Shown here piece after piece: positions 47,984-60,232 of a stretch of 64,000 bases of DNA. A program made the position numbers and the translations under genes. Each line of letters opens with the position of its first letter. Positions within the stretch are counted from its first letter, which is position 1. The notes below the pieces were generated by a model. That model ran no database searches and was not told the origin of the DNA. It saw only the letters and a program-made list of their open reading frames with translations. This DNA is from Daldinia sp. FL1419 (lineage: Eukaryota; Ascomycota; Sordariomycetes; Xylariales; Hypoxylaceae): NCBI GenBank assembly GCA_025201765.1, contig MU623343.1:434001-498000 (forward strand), in the 5' to 3' direction.

Positions 47984-49500
47984 TTATTCACCAGTAAAAG
48001 GGTCGAATTCAACCTCCAACCTCTTAGCTGCGGGCTCTTCCCGGATATCCTGTTCGGTAAGCCCATGCTTGTCTAACCAGAGCTTGCGCAGTACCTGGTA
48101 AATGAATAGGTACTGGGACTCGGCTTGGACCATCTGCTTGCGCTGCTCCCTGAGTGCGTTGACCGTTTTGTATATCAAATCTTCTCCGTCCCTGTCGGCA
48201 CTCGCCCCAAGGCGATCTACATCACCGGATTCTATCTCTCGCATGAGATGCTCTAGGGCCATAAACGTGCCACTTCTCCCCACACCCGCTGAACAGTGAA
48301 TTATCCGTGGGTTATCCTCACTTGCGTTCTTTTCTTTCGAGAGTCGCATGAGCTCGAAGAAGCTGCCAATATCCTCCAGAGCTGGGACACCAAAGTCTGG
48401 CCATTTGCGGTAGAGAAGGTGCCATACAATCATATCGTCGTCTCGGCCCTCAACGTGGATACTGAGCTTTCGAACCTCGATCGCACCATCTGCGTGTTCC
48501 TCGATATCAACACATTTGACTTGGGCGTGAAACCCATCTCCGAACTCGTCCTCTTCTCCTACTACCAATGGCTCTTCTTCAACAAACCGGGGAAAATATG
48601 GGAAGCACTTCTCCATTCCTCCCTCGTGCGTCTCCGTCAACATTACAATTACAGCAGGGCTCTGTAATTGCTCTACTACCATTCGCCAAACATGGTCCAT
48701 AGTTCCAGACTTGGGTCCTTGCATGGCGATGTAGCGATGCGGGGGCTTGGATCGGGGATCGAGGGGGGAACGGAGGGTGATGGGCGACGCATTGATATAA
48801 TCCAGCTGGCCATCTGGTACTTGTAGCTTGACCCGATTATTGGCCCATGGTTGAATATTCGCATAGCGGTCAAGAACCTTGGTCTCGGGTGTCGTAACGC
48901 GTGCGAACTTGAAAGTCGGAGACGGGTTATTCATAGACTCTTGAAGACGGAAGCGTTCCGCCCAGTTGAGATCGTGGAACTTAGCCTCGATGTCTGCAAT
49001 TAGGATAGGGATTATTAGTATCTTCACGCCATAGACAAGGGTAATATATTGCATTTTAGGTATAGCATAGACATACCTTGCTGGGATAGAGTCAGGAAAG
49101 CAGGAATCCTGGGTTTGGGAGTTTCTTTGATCATCTCTTTCTCGTTCTTGTCTTGGACACCACTAACCGGTGTTGATCTACTGAGTTCGACTGCGCTATC
49201 CTGACTAGCTATGGCGGGTGAAGCAGACGTAGGTAACGAAGCGGGAGTGGGGGAACGGGCGCGCTTATTCGAATGTCGAAAATGGAACCCTCGACGAAAA
49301 GGCGATTTGGAAGGTAGATCGTTACGAGAAGCATGGTTGGTGGGAATAGTCAAGGTCGGCGGCGGTTCACGACGGCCCACAGGACCAAGTCTACTTTCGG
49401 ACGATGATTTGTCGGGAGGTGACCCAGATAGAATTCCAGCGGGTGGAGTAGTGGGTGAAGTTCTTTTAGTGCGCCGGAAACGCGAAGATATCGAGTCCAT
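47984..49500 (-). CDS. Classical protein tyrosine phosphatase
   Basis: Two exons (49500-49077 and 48993-47984) give 477 residues. The first 130 residues are Ser/Pro/Arg-rich and probably disordered. The PTP domain begins near FHDLNWAERFR and shows RYANIQPWANNRVKL, DYINASPI, RYIAMQGP, HVWRMVVEQ, the WPD loop KWPDFGVP and the P-loop HCSAGVGRSG (catalytic Cys at about residue 390), then a Q-loop QMVQAESQYLFIYQ. All catalytic residues are present. It resembles S. cerevisiae Ptp1 and S. pombe Pyp-type enzymes that dephosphorylate tyrosine in MAP kinase and cell-cycle pathways. The ATG at 49500 (MDSISSRFRRTKR) is preferred over the upstream in-frame ATG at 49626 because it begins the basic N terminus typical of such proteins. 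Confidence 0.92.
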
Positions 49501-50369
49501 TGTGGCTGGACGACCCGTAGAAAATGGGTATAAAACGGTAGCGAAGACGACGACGGGAGAAGAATAGTGGAGTGACGAGGGCCACGTAGACTTAATAACG
49601 GCAGGTCGTAGAAGTGAGGGGACCAATATAATGGATCGTTTCCCTGACAGAATTTTAGAGGAGGTTAACGATCAATTAAAGAAGAGGAAGAGGCGGAGCT
49701 TGTCCACGAGTTCCAAGTAATTGGCACGTGGTAATTGATGCACAATTCCAATGAGGCGGTGCGAGGCTAGATCTATAAAACCGTGTGGAGGGGAAGGGAA
49801 GAAGAAAAAAAAAAGAGAGAGAGAGGGAGAAAAGAACCGAGGTTATATTAAGTTATTGGTAAGCATCGAGACAATGTTACCTATTATCATGGCCAACTTG
49901 AATTAAGGTGTCGGTCGTGACGAGTTAAGTAAAGGTAAGGAAAATTAAGAAGTGAGGTGAATTGACGTTATTTTCGGCGTTGCTTCCAAGACTTAGTGGA
50001 ATACCGTCAACCTGGGGACTGGGATTGTGAAGACGGCAAGGATGGGGGGAGGCAGGTAAGCAGGGGAATTAAATAAGAATGTGGGTCATTATTGGCAGGT
50101 TTAGCAGGTTCAGTAGGTCCAACAGGTCTAGCAAGGTCGATATGCTAGATGGTCAAGTAGTACAATCGGTACCACATTACAATAAACATGTAGGTACCAC
50201 CTAGGTGAATAGGTGTGCATGATATGGAACCTACCTAGTGATTACCTAAGTACCTAGGTACCTAGGTAGGTGGGTGCCCGAGTGTATACTAATTGAATGA
50301 TCTAGAAGTTACGAACCGTTCATATGTGCCTGCACGTAGCCTTTTTGGGGGATTTTTGGGGGATTTTTT
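49501..50369. other. Intergenic with TACCTAGGTA cluster
   Basis: This is upstream of the phosphatase gene. A cluster of CCTAGGT palindromes lies at 50198-50272. A CAGGTTTAGCAGGTTCAGTAGG-like imperfect repeat occurs near 50096-50135. No gene was seen. Confidence 0.55.
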
Positions 50370-50386
50370 GGGGGGGGGGGGGGGGG
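50370..50386. repeat. G17 run at the edge of the AT-rich block
   Basis: Seventeen G in a row, preceded by a stepwise series of GGGGGATTTTT units from 50345. It sits at the transition from ordinary DNA to the 13.6-kb AT-rich block. It may mark a repeat end or an assembly junction. Confidence 0.75.
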
Positions 50387-50389
50387 TTT

Positions 50390-52496
50390 AAGCGGGATAT
50401 ATATATTTAGGGGATGTTATGTTATATAAGCAGTATTTTGCTTATAGCTTATACCAACCTTAATATATAAGTTGTTGAAATATGGTTTGATTATGGGGCG
50501 ATATTTATTATATTTTTGATTAATTAATGTTGGTTTTAATTTTAATAAGTTTTTAAATATTTGTGGTTTTATATTTATGAATTTGGTTTATATGTGTAAT
50601 TTGAAAAGCCTATATATTATGGGATATTATAAGATTTTTTGATATTAAATATTCCTTTAAATAAAACCTTAATTTTAATTTTAATTTTAATTTTAATATT
50701 AGGAATTTATAAGTTTTAAAAGTAGGTTTTAAGTGTAAAATAACCTAGATTTTTTTAATTAGTTTTATTAAATTTATTGATTTTATTAAATTTATTAATT
50801 TTATTAAATTTATTAATTAGAAAATTTTAGATTTATATATAAAAAAAGTAAATTAATAAGGTAATTTGTTTAAATTTTTAATTTAAATAATAATATTTTA
50901 AATTTAATAAATTTATGTTATTATGGTAATTCTAATAAATCCTTATTTATTTTTTAATTTTTAATTAATCTTTTTTTTTAATTAAATTTTATTTAATTAA
51001 TGAATATTTATTTAAATTAAATCTTTTAATTAAAATTTTAATTTTATTTTAATTATATTTAAAATTTTTTGTAAATAAATAAATAATAGTATAAGGATTA
51101 TTTCTAATAATTTAAAAAAGAGGTTTTTTATTTAAGTAATTATTATATTAAATAACTATTTTAGTATGGAGGTTATATTTAAATAAATTAAAAATAAATA
51201 TAAGTATTTATAAAATAAAATCATTATTTGATTTTAATTATTAGATTAAAATGGATTTGGTTAGGATAAAAAGGTTTAAATAATGGTAATTAAGATATAT
51301 TAATGGAATTTATATTTTGTTATATATTTTTTTCTTTTTTTATTTTATTTTATTTTATTATTTAAATAATTTATTAATCTATATAAATACATTTTAAAGT
51401 TAAGTCATTTTATCTAAAATTTTTAGAATATTGAGAATTAATAGAAGAAGTGTTTAATAATAAATTTAGGGTTAAAGGTAATTTGGTTATTAGGTTTAAA
51501 ATTATTTCTATTATTTTATATAATGATATAATTGTTGATATAATTATTATTATTTTAAATAATTCTGATAATTTTTTTAATAATTTTAATAATAAATTAT
51601 TTATAATTAAATAAATCTTTAAAATCTTTTGGTAATGTAAGAAATGTAAAAATATTATAAAAGATGATGATATTTTTTATCCACCTTATATCATATATAA
51701 AAAAGGCTGAGAAATGAGTAGTGTGTTAGTTAAAGAAGGTTTAGAAAGTATAATATTTTCTTTATTAAAAGTAAAGAAAATTTTAGTTAGAAAAAAGTAA
51801 GATTTTTGTAAAGTATTAAAAATATTGAATTAGGTATATTTGGATAAAATTAGTAATAATATTGTATTATGTGTATTATTTATTTAGGTAAAGTATAATA
51901 AATTGATTATAATGTTTTTTGATTTGAATAATATATTTTATTTAATATGGTTTAAATTATTTGATGAGAAGGTTAATTAGGTGGGGAGTATTGGAGGATT
52001 TACTAATTATTTAAAAGTAGTATATGATATTAATAATAAGATAGGGGTTTGTAGGTTTAATAATTATAGTTTTAAAAATAAAATAATTTTAAAAAGTAAT
52101 ATTTAGTTTTAAAGATATTTAATATATTTATTAATATTTTTTTAATATATTTTAATATATTTTAACCTTTTATATTTAATTTATAAAGTTTTAAAATATT
52201 TTATATAATTTAAATCTTTTTAATAATAATAAGGATATTTTTATAATATATAAAAGTATCATAATACATATAATTTTATTCTATTATTAAATTAAATGTG
52301 TTTTATATAATATTTATTAATAAATTTATTTATAAATAAAATATTAAATATAAAAAAAATTTAATTTTTGGATTTTTTTTATAAAAAATAATAATGAATA
52401 TTATAAATAAAATAATAAATATTTAATATATTAATTTATTATTTTATTTAATTATTTTTAATAATATTTTAAAATATATTTTAAATTAAATATTTA
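50390..52496. repeat. AT-rich RIP-like block, left flank of the palindrome
   Basis: This is very AT-rich sequence with C depleted much more than G on the plus strand through about 51100-52080. Plus-strand fragments such as FDEKVN and VGSIGGFTNYLKVVYD (about 51960-52030) look protein-like between stops, but I cannot assign a family. It is probably a RIP-mutated element. The repeat module of the palindrome arms was not found here. Confidence 0.5.
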
Positions 52497-52790
52497 ATAT
52501 CTATATCTTTCTTATTTCATTAATTGCACCACAAATCCAACTGACCAATCAGCTCCTAGAGAAATCAACGAAAAAACCCCACAATTTTGGATATTAAATC
52601 CTGTTGTACAAGCACCTCCGGTTACAACCAAATGCAAACTAACTCAAAAAATCGCAAATTGAATTAGCTTTCAAATAATACCAATTATTAATATTTTTAA
52701 ATGGTTTTTAAATTAATATAATAAATTAAAATGGTTTTAAATTTTGATGTACCCCGTGCGCACGTTTGTGGCTTCCCCGTGGCGTACAAC
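52497..52790 (+). repeat. Left terminal inverted repeat of the 8-kb palindrome
   Basis: These roughly 294 bp match the reverse complement of 60233-60526 at most positions. They include CTTTCTTATTTCATTA, GACCAATCAGCTCCTA, CCTGTTGTACAAGCAC, CAAATTGAATTAGCTTTCAA and GATGTACCCCGTGCG. They keep much more GC than the DNA on either side, so the ends can be aligned confidently. The match fades just outside 52497 and 60526. Confidence 0.85.
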
Positions 52791-55700
52791 TTTTTTAATT
52801 AAATAAAAATTTACATCAATAAAATCCTCCCTACAAATCGTTCAACTAGAATATTAAACAAAAACTCTAATTCAACAAAAACTCTAATAACTAAATATAA
52901 AATAATTATATCCTAAAAAAAATAAATATTAAAATAATCAAATAAAAAGCTAATAAAAATAACTACTAACAATAGTAACTAACACTCAAAAAATAAAATT
53001 AACAATATATTCAATAAAAAAAAAAACCATAAACTATTATAAAAAACTATATAAAAGGTAATACTTAAAAAACTTAACCTAATTAAGCAAAAATTAACTC
53101 TTAAAGACTTATATTAAACAAAAACTCTAATTAAACAAAAGCTCCAATTAAACAAAAGCTCTAATAACTAAATACAAAATAATTATATCTTAAAAAATGT
53201 ATTAAAGTAATTATATAGAATATTAATAAATAAAAATGATTGCTAACCTTTAAAAAATAAAATAGATGATATATTCAATAAAAAAAAAAAATCTTAAATT
53301 ATTGTAAAAAGCTATATAAAAGGTAGTAGTTAAAAAAATTAAATTGATTAGATAAAAATTAACTCTTAAAAGCTTATATATATCTAAAAAAAGCTTATAA
53401 AAACTTTAAAAAGGACTATTCCTAAAAAGTTAATAAACTCCAATAAAATAAAAGATATAAAATAACTATATCCTAAAAAAAATATTAAAATAATTAAATA
53501 AAAAAATTAATAAAAATAATTATTAACAATGGTAACGCACTCAAAAAATAATATATTCAATAAAAAAACAAATACATAAATTATTGTAAAGGTTATAAAA
53601 GAATGTGATAATCCTGTTGAACTTCATTTAATTAAATAAAAAAATAATTTCTGAATGCCTATTTATATTAAACAGAAGTTTTAATAATTTTTGTAAAATA
53701 TGCCCTGCCCTGCACTTTAACTACCCCATAACAAATTATATCCTAAAAAAAACATTAAAATAATTAAATAAAAGAATTAATAATAGTAAGTGTTGATAAT
53801 AGTAACTAACACTAAAAAAATTATAAATAAAAAAAGTATATATTATTATAAAAAGTTATAAAATAGTTTATCAAATTATTAAAAATTTGATATAAAAGAA
53901 ACTAACTTGATCAAACAAGAATCAACTCTTAAAGACTTATATAAAAAATATGAACTTTAATTATTAAACACAAACTTAAATAACTTTTACAGGATATGCA
54001 TATAAATAAGATAAAAGATATAAGGTAACTATATCCTAAGGAAGGTATTAAAATAATCATATAAAGCAATTAATAAAAATGATTATTGATAATAGTAACA
54101 CATATTTAAAAAATTATATTTAATAAGAGGTAAGAAAGGTGTATATTATTATACGAAGCTCTATAAAAATAATTATTAAAGAATTTTGTAGAACTTAATC
54201 TGATTAAATAAAAAAATAATTCTTTAAGGCTTATTTATATTTTAAAAAACCTGTAGAAACCTTAAAAAAGTTGGTTTTAAATATAAAAGCTAATAGTGAA
54301 TAGGAACTCTAATAGCTTTTGCAGGATATACCCTACATTTTAACTACCTTATAATAAACCAAAGATTTAAATAAAATAGAAGATATAAGGTAATTATATC
54401 CTAAAAATAATATTAAAGTAATTAAATAGAAAAATTAATAAAAGTAACTATTTATTAATAATTGCACGTATTAAAGGTTATATTTAATAAGAGGATTGAA
54501 AAGAGTATATATTCATATAAAACTTTATTTAAGTGATTTTTAAAGAACTGTAAAGAGTTTAAATTAATTAGATAAGAAGACAACTCCTAAAGGCTAATTT
54601 ATGTTGCAAAATGCTTGTGGAAATTTTAGAAAAGTTAGTTCCAAGGAGGCTAATAAGGTTTTGCAAGGTATTTTTTATTATATAATCATACTACCCCAAT
54701 TTAATATTAAAATAATTAAATAAAAGGTTAATAGAAGTAATTATTGTTAATGGTAGCTGGTGCTTAAAAGATAGAATAAACAATATATTTAATAAAAAAG
54801 AAAAGTTATAAATTGTTATAATAAACTATATAAAAAATGATACTTAAAGAGCTTAACCCAATTAGATAAGAATCAATTATTGAAAATCTATATATTAAAC
54901 AGGAGTTCTAATTTAGGGTTAATACTTATACCATCGTAAGAAGTTATATAAAAGCTAAAAAATGCCTGATTAAGGTATTAAAAATTTGATCGGATATTTA
55001 AGAATTATTTTTTGAGGGTTTATATATTGAACTGAAGTTTTAATTTAGGGTTAATATTATTGAATATAAACTTTAATAATTTTTATAACAAATCAAAATA
55101 TATAAATGAGATAAAAGATGTAAGATGATTATATTTTGAGGATGGTATTTAAGTGATCAAATAAAAGATTAATTAATAAAAATAATTGCTGGCACTTAAA
55201 AAATAAAATAAATAATATATTTAATTAGAGGAAAGGTTATAAATTATTATAAAAAATTATAAGAAAAATTAAATAAATTGATGTTTAAGAACTTGACTTA
55301 ATTAAGTAAGAATTAATTTTTAAGGGTTTTTATTGAATAGAAGTTTTAATTATTAAATAAGAGTTTTAATAATTCCTATAGGATATGTCTTGCAGTTTAG
55401 TTACCCCATAATTAATTATATTATAAGGAAGGTATTAAAGTAATTAAATAGAAGAATTAATAGAGGTAATTATTTGGTAATGGTAATGCGGTTAAAAAAT
55501 TAAATAGATAATATATTTAGTAAGAAAATAAATTAATAAATTATTATAAAAGTTATAAAAAAATATGAAGGTTTTGTAGAGTTTGATTTGATTAGATAAG
55601 AAAATAATTTCTAAAGGTTTATATATTGAATAGGAACTTTGATAGTTTATGTAGGATATGCCTTGCATTTTAATTAACCTATAATAAGCCAGAAGTTGTA

Positions 55701-56128
55701 TAAGTTTAAGAATGTAAAATAACTATATCCTAAAGAAAATAATAAAATGATTATATAAGAGAATAAATATATGTAATTATTTAGTAATAATAATATATAT
55801 AATAAAATTATAAATAAAAAAGGTGTATATTATTTAAATAAAATTTTATAAAAATGATTTTTAATGTATTATATAGATCTTAAATTGATTAGATAAGAAA
55901 ATAATTATTGAAGGTTTATTTATATTTAAAAGAGCATATATAAACTTTAGAAGGGTTGATTAATAGGGTCTTTTAAAGTAATTCTTATTATATAATTATA
56001 TTATTTTAATTTAATATTACCCCAATTTAATATAATATAATTTAGATATTAAATTTATAATTATATAATTAGATTAATTAGTCCTGAAGGTTAAACTGGT
56101 CGCAAAGTGATTAATCCAAAAAAACTAG
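52791..56128 (+). repeat. Left arm of the palindrome: degenerate repeats of about 0.3 kb
   Basis: This arm is made of recurring modules that are the reverse complement of those in 56961-60232. Examples include ATATCCTAAAAAA-AT-ATTAAA, AGCTAATAAAAATAA, the GNGSW-like codons near 54745, TTAAACAAAAACTC, and CAGGATATRCCCTRC. The plus strand here corresponds to the protein-like sense. G is nearly lost from the plus strand at about 52.8-53.6 kb, while C is the depleted base at about 54.9-56.0 kb. No open frame survives. It ends with AAAAAACTAGT at 56118-56128, matched inverted at the right arm start. Confidence 0.75.
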
Positions 56129-56960
56129 TATAACCTTTATATTTTAATAATTTTTTATATATATATTTAATTTATTTATAAATTTAATCCCTTTTATTTT
56201 TCAAATTTTAAAAAATTATTCCCTAAATAATCATCATTAATATAAATATTAAGGTTAATATTTATTATTTGTAAAAGGTTGATTTTATTATATTTAAAGA
56301 AGAAATTATAAAGGTTTGTAATTATATATATCAATTTAAAATATAAAATAATTTTTAAATAAGATTTTTTTATAAAAATTGCAAAAATATTTTTTTAATG
56401 TTTAAATGTTTTTTTAATAATGTTTTTTAATTAGTTATATTTTAAATTATATAATTTCTTAATTATTTTAAATTTTATTTAATTAAATACTATTTTTTAA
56501 AAGTAATATTGCACATTTTAAAAAGGTATAAATAATTTTTTACCATTTACAAACCCAATATCTCTTAAAAGGTATTTTCCTTTAAATATTGTAAAATTGT
56601 TGTTATTAATGACCTTATTAAATATTTTTATATTGTTAATTAAACCCTCCTAACCAATTAATATATATATAAATCTACCATCAAAATTATATATAATTAA
56701 TATATTTATTAAAATAAAATTTTTTTAATTCTATCAAATATCTTTATTTCCTATAACTTATATAACAAAATAAAACCTATTAATAACACCAATAATATTA
56801 TTAAATTAAAAATAAAATTTAATATTATTAATAATATATTTATATATAATTAATATATTAAAAAATTTAATAAGTAATTTAGTAAGTATAATTAAGTATT
56901 TTAAATATTTATAAAAAGTGTTATAAATGATTTAGTTAAATTGTTTAAACATATTATTAA
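56129..56960. other. Unmatched centre of the palindrome
   Basis: About 0.83 kb of extremely AT-rich sequence shows no reverse-complement match between its two halves by eye. No gene or motif was recognised. A true centre would be the loop of a cruciform or the unique core of an inverted-repeat element. Confidence 0.55.
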
Positions 56961-59900
56961 CTAGTTTTTTGGGGCTGGTCGCTTCGCGACCAGCTTTACT
57001 TTCAGGACCAATCACTTTTATTCTATAATTATTAATTAAATATTTAATAATAAATATAATTTCTAAACCAAAAAAGATTATTAAATTAAGATATAATTAT
57101 TATTATATTTATTAATCCAATTTACCTAAATTATAATAAATTAGGGTAATATATTTATGTAATAGATGTTACCCTACAAAGACCCTATTAGCCTCCCTAG
57201 AACCAAACCTCCTAGGTCTCCACAGCTCTTTTAGATATAAATTAACTCTCAAAAATTGGTTTTCTTATTTGATCAGCACAGGCTCTTCAGGTTCTATAGG
57301 ATCAGTTTTTTCATAGAACTTTATACAATAATATATAGTTTCAGTCTTTTCTTAAATATAACCTCCTATAAATTGCTACTATTTGAAACCAATTACATAT
57401 AACAATTTATTCTACCTGATCATTCTATTCTCTTCTTCAGAAATATAGTCACCTTGCATCCTCTCTCTTATACAACCTCTAGTTGTTATTGGTTAGTTGA
57501 AGTGTAGGGCATATCCTGCAGGAGCTATTAGAGCTCATATTCAATATATAGGCCCTTAAGACTTAATTCCTGTCTGATCAGGTCAAGCTCTTTTAGCATC
57601 ACCTTTTATATAGCTTCTTACAATACTTTATAACTTTCTTGTCTCTTGAATATATCGTCTATTCTATCCCTTGAGCGCCAGCTACCGTTGCCAGCAGTGA
57701 CTTCCATTAGCCTTGTATTTGATCATCTTAATACCTTCTTCAGGATGTAGTTTGTTATGGGGTAGCTGAAGCGCAGGGCAAGGCATAGCCTACATGAGCT
57801 ATTAGAGCTTCCACTCAATATATAGGCCTTCAAGAGTTGATTCTTGTCTGATCAGGTCAAGCTCTAAAGAACCATCACTTTCTCTTATAACTTTTTACAA
57901 TAGATTATAAATTCGCTCTCTTGTTGAATGTATCGTCTTTTCCACCTCTTGAGCGCGCTACCATTGGCAAGCAGTCACCTCTATTAGTTCATCTATCAGA
58001 TCATTCTATTACCCTCCTTAGGCTATAGACACCTTACATCCTCTGACTCAGTCAAACCTTTAGTTGTTATTGGTTAGTTAAAGTGTAGGGCATATCCTGC
58101 AGGAACTATTAAAGCTCTTATTCAAGATCATCTATCTCTTAAGCGCCAATTACCATTGCTAGCAATTACCTCTATTAACCTTTTATTTAATCACTTTAAT
58201 ACCTACTTTTTTTAAGATATAATTACCTTGCATTTAGTTATTAAACTTTTTATTCAATATATAAGCTTTTAAAAACTAATTCTTATCTAATCAAATCAAA
58301 TTCTTTATCATAGTAAACTGGGGTAATATAATTATATAATTGAAATTACTTTACAAAACCCTATTAGCCTCCATAGAACAAACGCTTTTAAAATTTCCAC
58401 AAACTTTGAATATAAATAGGCCTTCAAGAGTTATTTTTCTTATCTAATCAAATCAAATTCTTAAGTATAAAGTCATTAATCTTTTCATAAAACTTTATAC
58501 AATAATATACACCTTTCTTACCTCCTATTAAATATAGCCTTTTATACGCTCTACCATTATTAATAATTAACTCTATTAATTCTTTTATTTAATTATTTTA
58601 ATATCTTTTTCGGGATATAATTATTTTACATATTTTATCCTATTCAAACCTCTGATTTATTATAAAGTAGCTGAAGTGCAGGAACTATTAGAACTCTTAT
58701 TCAACATAAATAAACCCTCAGAAGTTATTTTCTTGTTTAATCAGATTAAGCTTTACAGAATCATCTCATTCTTTTATAACTTATACAATAATTTATGAAT
58801 TTGCTTTCTTATTAAATATATCATTTATTCTCTTTTTTAAACCTTAATTACTATTGTTAACAATTACCTTTATTAACCTTATATTTAATTACTTTAATAT
58901 TTTTTTTAAAATATAATTACTTTATATTTAAGTAATTATTAAAGTTCTTATTCAATAGTAATAATATTAAATATATTAAACTGGAGTAATGTAATTACAT
59001 AATTAAAATTATCTAATAAAGACCTTATTAACCTCTATAGAACCAACCCCTTTAAGGTTTCTACAATTTATTTAAAATATAAATAGGCCTTCAAGAGTTG
59101 TTTCTTATCTGATCAAATCATTTTCTCAAGCATAGAATTATCAGTTTTCTTGTAGACCTTCGTACGATAATATACACCTTTCTTACCTCTTATTGAATAT
59201 GACCTCTTTAAGAACGCGCTATCATTGCTAACAATCACCTCTATTAATCATTCTATTTGATCACTTTAATACTTACTATCGTTAAGATATAATTTGTTAT
59301 AGGGTAACTAAAGTGCAGGGCATATTTTGCAGGAGCTCCTCTTCAATATATAGGCCCTTAAGAGATAGTTCTTATCTAATCAGGTTAAACTCTTCAATAT
59401 CATCAATTTTTCTCATAGCTTCTTAAGATAGTATACACCTCTCTTATCTTTAATTAAATATATTATTTTGAGCACCAGTTACCATTCCCAGCAATCACCT
59501 CTATTAGCCTTTCGTTTGATCACTTTAATACCTTCTTCACAATATAATCACATTATATCTAACTGTAAAACCCTATTAACCTCCATAGAACAAACTCTTC
59601 TAAGGTCTCCACAGGCTTTTTTTTGGACGTAAATAGGCCTTCAAGAGTTAATTCTTGTTTGATCAGGTTAAGCTCTTTAAGCATCACCTTTTATATAGCT
59701 TTTTACAATAGTTTATGACCTTTTCTCCAGTTGAATGTATCGTCCATTCTATCTCATGAGCGTCAGCAATCACCTCTATCAATCAGCCTTATATTTGATC
59801 ATTTGAATACCTTCCTCAGGATATAATCACCTTGTATCTAGGAAGCTATTAGAGCTCCTGTTCAATTACAGCTCCTGTTCAATATATAAGCCCCCAAGTG

Positions 59901-60232
59901 TTGATTCTTGTCTGATCAGGTCAAGCTCTTTAAGCATCACCTTTAATATACCTTCTTACAATAATTTATGGTTTCTCTCTCGTGTGGAATATATCGTCAA
60001 TTCTACCTCTTGAACGCCAGTTACCATTTCCAGCAATTACTTCTATTAGCCTTTTATTTAATCACTTTAATACCTACCTTCTTCAGGATATAATTACCAT
60101 ATATCTAGCTAATAGAGCTCTTATTGAATTAGAACTAATAATTAAATCTCCTGTTCAATACCCTAATTAAACGATTTGCAGGGGGATTTTGCTGATGTAA
60201 GCTCCTGTTCAATTGAAAAAGCGCGGTTCAGA
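56961..60232 (-). repeat. Right arm of the palindrome: degenerate repeats of about 0.3 kb
   Basis: About nine copies of a module are recognisable by TCTGATCAGGTCAAGCTC (near 57.57, 57.85, 58.28, 58.44, 58.73, 59.11, 59.37, 59.66 and 59.92 kb). Other shared parts are GGGCATATCCTGCAGGAGC, CTATTAGAGCTC, ATATATCGTCTATTCTA, GAGCGCCAGCTACC and GATCACTTTAATACCTTC. Well-preserved neighbouring units are 274-307 bp apart. Read on the minus strand, a unit gives the protein-like pieces GNGSWRSRDRIDDIF, KVMLKELDLIRQE and LKGLYIE, with stops explained by RIP. It is less mutated than the left arm. Confidence 0.75.
56974..56994. repeat. GC-rich perfect hairpin in AT-rich DNA
   Basis: GCTGGTCGC and GCGACCAGC form a perfect 9-bp stem around TTC. 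CTTTACTTTCAGGACCAAT follows. The inverted counterpart in the left arm (56082-56118) keeps GTCCTGAA and ACTGGTCGC, but its second stem half is mutated. The motif looks like a transposon or repeat terminus retained at the inner end of the arm. Confidence 0.75.
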
